Positions 14,307-15,893 of a stretch of DNA of 15,893 nucleotides are shown in pieces. Origin of the DNA: Bacillota bacterium. Its GTDB lineage: Bacteria > Bacillota > Clostridia > Peptostreptococcales > Anaerovoracaceae. The position numbers and the translations under genes are program-made. Under the pieces are notes generated by a model that was not told where the DNA came from, did no database searches, and worked only from the letters and a program-made list of their open reading frames with translations. Position 1 is the stretch's first letter, and the number at the start of each line of letters is the position of its first letter. Where the stretch lies: positions 1-15,893 of the forward strand of contig JAFWDF010000055.1 of NCBI GenBank assembly GCA_017534025.1. Reading direction: 5' to 3'.

Positions 14307-14377
14307 TTGAGACGTATGACGACACACGTGAGATAACCGGCGGTGCAGGCTGCGTAACCCTGTGCCGACGGTCTCAA
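14307..14377 (+). other. Structured leader element upstream of the molybdenum hydroxylase genes
   Basis: TTGAGAC (14307-14313) and GTCTCAA (14371-14377) are perfect complements. Inside lies a strong hairpin, 14336-14349 with 14359-14372, paired at 13 of 14 positions with one G-A mismatch and a 9-nt loop CTGCGTAAC. The two stems share bases 14371-14372, so they could compete. No T run follows, so it is not a simple terminator. It does not match riboswitch classes I can recall (purine, Moco, THF). It could be an RNA element or a DNA-level site. Confidence 0.35.
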
Positions 14378-14417
14378 TACAGCGATGGGCGGGCAATTTC
14401 CATTGCTGACAATTTAT

Positions 14418-14441
14418 TATAATTCTTATTATTTAAGGAGG
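14418..14441 (+). promoter_or_regulatory. Candidate -10 box and ribosome binding site of the FAD subunit gene
   Basis: TATAAT (14418-14423) lacks a good -35 box at the normal distance. AAGGAGG (14435-14441) is followed after 8 nt by TTG (14450), which fixes the start of the FAD subunit; the in-frame GTG at 14441 overlaps the binding site itself and is not plausible. Confidence 0.45.
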
Positions 14442-14449
14442 TGGCTTGT

Positions 14450-15322
14450 TTGAATATTTTAACTCCATTTGAGTATTTTAGACCTACCACGGTTGATGAA
14501 GCACTCGAACTGCTGGCTACAAAGGAAAACGCCAAAATCATCGCAGGCGGTTCCGACCTCATGATCCAGCTGAAGGAAAAAATGATTCATCCATCAAACG
14601 TTATCGACATTACACACATTCCTGAACTGCAGGAATTCAAGTGTGAAGAAGGCAAGGGCGCTGTTCTCGGTGCTTGCGTAACAGATGCTTTCTGCGAATT
14701 CTCCGAAGAACTGAAGGCTAAGTTCCCTGCTTTCTCCTATGCGGCAGGCGAAATCGGCGGCCCGCAGGTTAGAGAAATGGGTACCATCGCTGGTAACCTG
14801 GCTAACTCTGGTCCTTCCGCTGAAACTCCTTCTTCCCTGATCTGCTATGACGCTCAGCTCGTTCTCGCTAAGAAGGGCTCTGAAAGAACAGTAGACGTTA
14901 AGGATTTCATCACTGGTAACAGAAGAAACATCCTCGAAGAAGGCGAAATGATCAAGCAGATCATCATCCCAGAACCGGATCCTAATACTAAGGTTAAGTA
15001 TTCCTACGTTGCTATGAGACGTATGATGGAAATCGATATCGCAAACATGTGTATCCGTGTTGACCTCGACGGCGACACGATCAAGGATGCAAGATGCGTT
15101 ATGGGTTCCGTAGCGATCAAGCCTCTCATTTCTGAGAAGGTTCCTGAAGTTCTGAGAGGAACAAAGCTTGGTGACGAAGAAGTGATCCTGAAGGCTGCTG
15201 AAGCTGCTCAGTCCGAAGTTCACCCGATCACTGACGTAAGAGCTACTGCTCAGTACAGAGTTGACGTTATCGGCGCCTTAGTAAGAAGAATTCTCAGAGA
15301 ACTGGCTGCTGAGAATAAATAA
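14450..15322 (+). CDS. Xanthine dehydrogenase-family FAD-binding subunit
   Basis: The 290-residue medium subunit of a molybdenum hydroxylase binds FAD and passes electrons from the Fe-S subunit to NAD+ or another acceptor. The two FAD-binding stretches of the family are present: IIAGGSDLMIQL (30-41) and GGPQVREMGTIAGNLANSGP (103-122); the C-terminal CO dehydrogenase flavoprotein-type domain follows from about 185. The start is a TTG at 14450 behind AAGGAGG, giving the usual family start MNILTPFEYFRP. The gene begins a FAD - Fe-S - Mo order, 18 nt before the Fe-S subunit, as in several clostridial hydroxylases such as nicotinate dehydrogenase. Codon use is unlike genes to the left: AGA for arginine and many GCT, GTT, GGT, AAG, AAC and ATC, a pattern of high expression or different origin. 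Xanthine, nicotinate or another heterocycle could be the substrate. Confidence 0.92.
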   Translation: MNILTPFEYFRPTTVDEALELLATKENAKIIAGGSDLMIQLKEKMIHPSNVIDITHIPELQEFKCEEGKGAVLGACVTDAFCEFSEELKAKFPAFSYAAGEIGGPQVREMGTIAGNLANSGPSAETPSSLICYDAQLVLAKKGSERTVDVKDFITGNRRNILEEGEMIKQIIIPEPDPNTKVKYSYVAMRRMMEIDIANMCIRVDLDGDTIKDARCVMGSVAIKPLISEKVPEVLRGTKLGDEEVILKAAEAAQSEVHPITDVRATAQYRVDVIGALVRRILRELAAENK

Positions 15323-15340
15323 GACGGAGGTGGATGACAA

Positions 15341-15826
15341 ATGATGAAGAAACAGCTCGTAACAATGAATATCAACGGCGAGAATATGGATCTGAGAGTT
15401 GCTCCGAACGATGTTCTCGTTGAAGTACTGAGAAAAGAAGCTAACCTGACAGGTACCAAGAAGGGCTGCGGCCAGGGCGACTGCGGTGCATGTACTGTAA
15501 TCATCGACAATAAGGCCGTTCTGTCCTGCCTGACTCTGGCTATGTCTGCAGCCGGCAGAGAAATCACTACCATCGAAGGTATTGCTGACCACAAGACCGG
15601 TGAAATGAACGCTATCCAGAAGTCGTTCCTGAATCACGGTGCTGTTCAGTGTGGTTACTGCACACCAGGTATGATCATGTCTTCCTATAACTTACTGAAG
15701 AACAAGCCAAATCCTACCAGACAGGAAATCAGAAGAGCTCTTTCGGGTAACCTCTGCAGATGCACTGGTTACATCCTGATTTTAGAAGCTGTTCAGGCTT
15801 GTGCAGCAGAAGGCGGGGTGAACTAA
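15341..15826 (+). CDS. Xanthine dehydrogenase-family [2Fe-2S] subunit
   Basis: The 161-residue small subunit carries two [2Fe-2S] clusters linking the molybdenum site to FAD. The N-terminal plant-ferredoxin-type cluster uses C43, C48, C51 and C63 (CGQGDCGAC core); the C-terminal helical domain uses C104, C107, C139 and C141 (CGYCTPGM and CRCTGY). All eight ligands are present and the length is normal. GGAGG (15326-15330) precedes the ATG by 10 nt; a second ATG directly behind it would be slightly further. It lies 18 nt after the FAD subunit, and its stop codon directly touches the ATG of the next gene, so the three are one operon and probably translationally coupled. Its AGA-rich codon use matches the FAD subunit. 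Confidence 0.95.
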   Translation: MMKKQLVTMNINGENMDLRVAPNDVLVEVLRKEANLTGTKKGCGQGDCGACTVIIDNKAVLSCLTLAMSAAGREITTIEGIADHKTGEMNAIQKSFLNHGAVQCGYCTPGMIMSSYNLLKNKPNPTRQEIRRALSGNLCRCTGYILILEAVQACAAEGGVN

Positions 15827-15893
15827 ATGGGAAAGAATAATATCAAAGAATTCAGCGTATCCAACAAATATCATGAATATAAAGACTATACCA
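15827..15893 (+). CDS. Start of a third gene, probable molybdopterin-binding subunit (cut by window end)
   Basis: An ATG directly follows the TAA of the Fe-S subunit (TAAATG) and has GGCGGGG upstream within the previous gene. Twenty-two codons are visible, beginning MGKNNIKEFSV, without a stop. The residues alone do not identify a family; position after the FAD and [2Fe-2S] subunits makes the large molybdenum-binding (CoxL/XdhA-type) subunit the expected product. Confidence 0.6.
   Translation, partial: MGKNNIKEFSVSNKYHEYKDYT

Noticed and set aside
14307..14377. A known riboswitch (purine, Moco or THF class) before the molybdenum hydroxylase genes
   Set aside because: I could not find the conserved core sequences of these classes as I remember them; only an unassigned structured element is claimed.
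1..15893. CRISPR arrays, insertion sequences, tRNA or rRNA genes
   Set aside because: No regularly spaced repeats, transposase genes, terminal inverted repeats or cloverleaf-like sequences were seen on reading both strands.

Overview
The window looks like chromosomal DNA of an obligately anaerobic member of the Bacillota, most likely class Clostridia. The reasons are strong AGGAGG-type ribosome binding sites, some TTG starts, a cell-wall protein with three C-terminal SLH domains of the 'TFLWR' type, rubredoxin and rubrerythrin modules, an oxygen-sensitive Fe-S cysteine desulfidase-type enzyme and a three-subunit molybdenum hydroxylase. Most genes are GC-rich and use CGN arginine codons. I see no transposase, phage gene, CRISPR array, tRNA or rRNA.

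Layout. (1) 5-1312 (+): UPF0597/CyuA-type desulfidase or dehydratase. (2) 1394-2182 (-): short-chain dehydrogenase with its own terminator at 1313-1349. (3) 2183-2422: palindrome-rich divergent intergenic region. (4) 2423-4938 (+): a GT4 glycosyltransferase and a macro-domain protein with a C-terminal HTH-like domain, 14 nt apart and ended by a terminator. (5) 5234-5926 (+): a small VWA protein behind an imperfect tandem repeat. (6) 6210-8051 (+): secreted SLH-anchored protein. (7) 8114-10312 (+): one long ORF joining rubredoxin, the FMN/Fe-S synthase domain of glutamate synthase, a second rubredoxin-like knuckle, rubrerythrin and a last rubredoxin, with a canonical ribosome binding site and ATG buried at the start of the rubrerythrin half. 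(8) 10508-12219 (-): alpha/beta hydrolase and LysR-type regulator, probably co-transcribed. (9) 12220-12623: divergent control region with three N9 dyads. (10) 12624-14240 (+): family I acyl-CoA:acetate/propionate CoA-transferase. (11) 14450-15893 (+): FAD subunit, [2Fe-2S] subunit and the first codons of a third gene, almost certainly the molybdopterin subunit, of a xanthine dehydrogenase-family enzyme. These last genes have a markedly different codon usage.

How they may work together. The right end reads as a catabolic module: a LysR regulator divergent from a CoA-transferase, followed by a molybdenum hydroxylase. The middle reads as envelope and stress functions: the SLH protein, the peroxide-reducing rubredoxin/rubrerythrin fusion, and the macro and VWA pair. 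The most unusual items are the five-module redox fusion with an internal translation start, the macro-HTH protein next to the VWA gene, the Val replacing the usual N-terminal Cys in the desulfidase-like protein, and the N9 dyads between the LysR and CoA-transferase genes.
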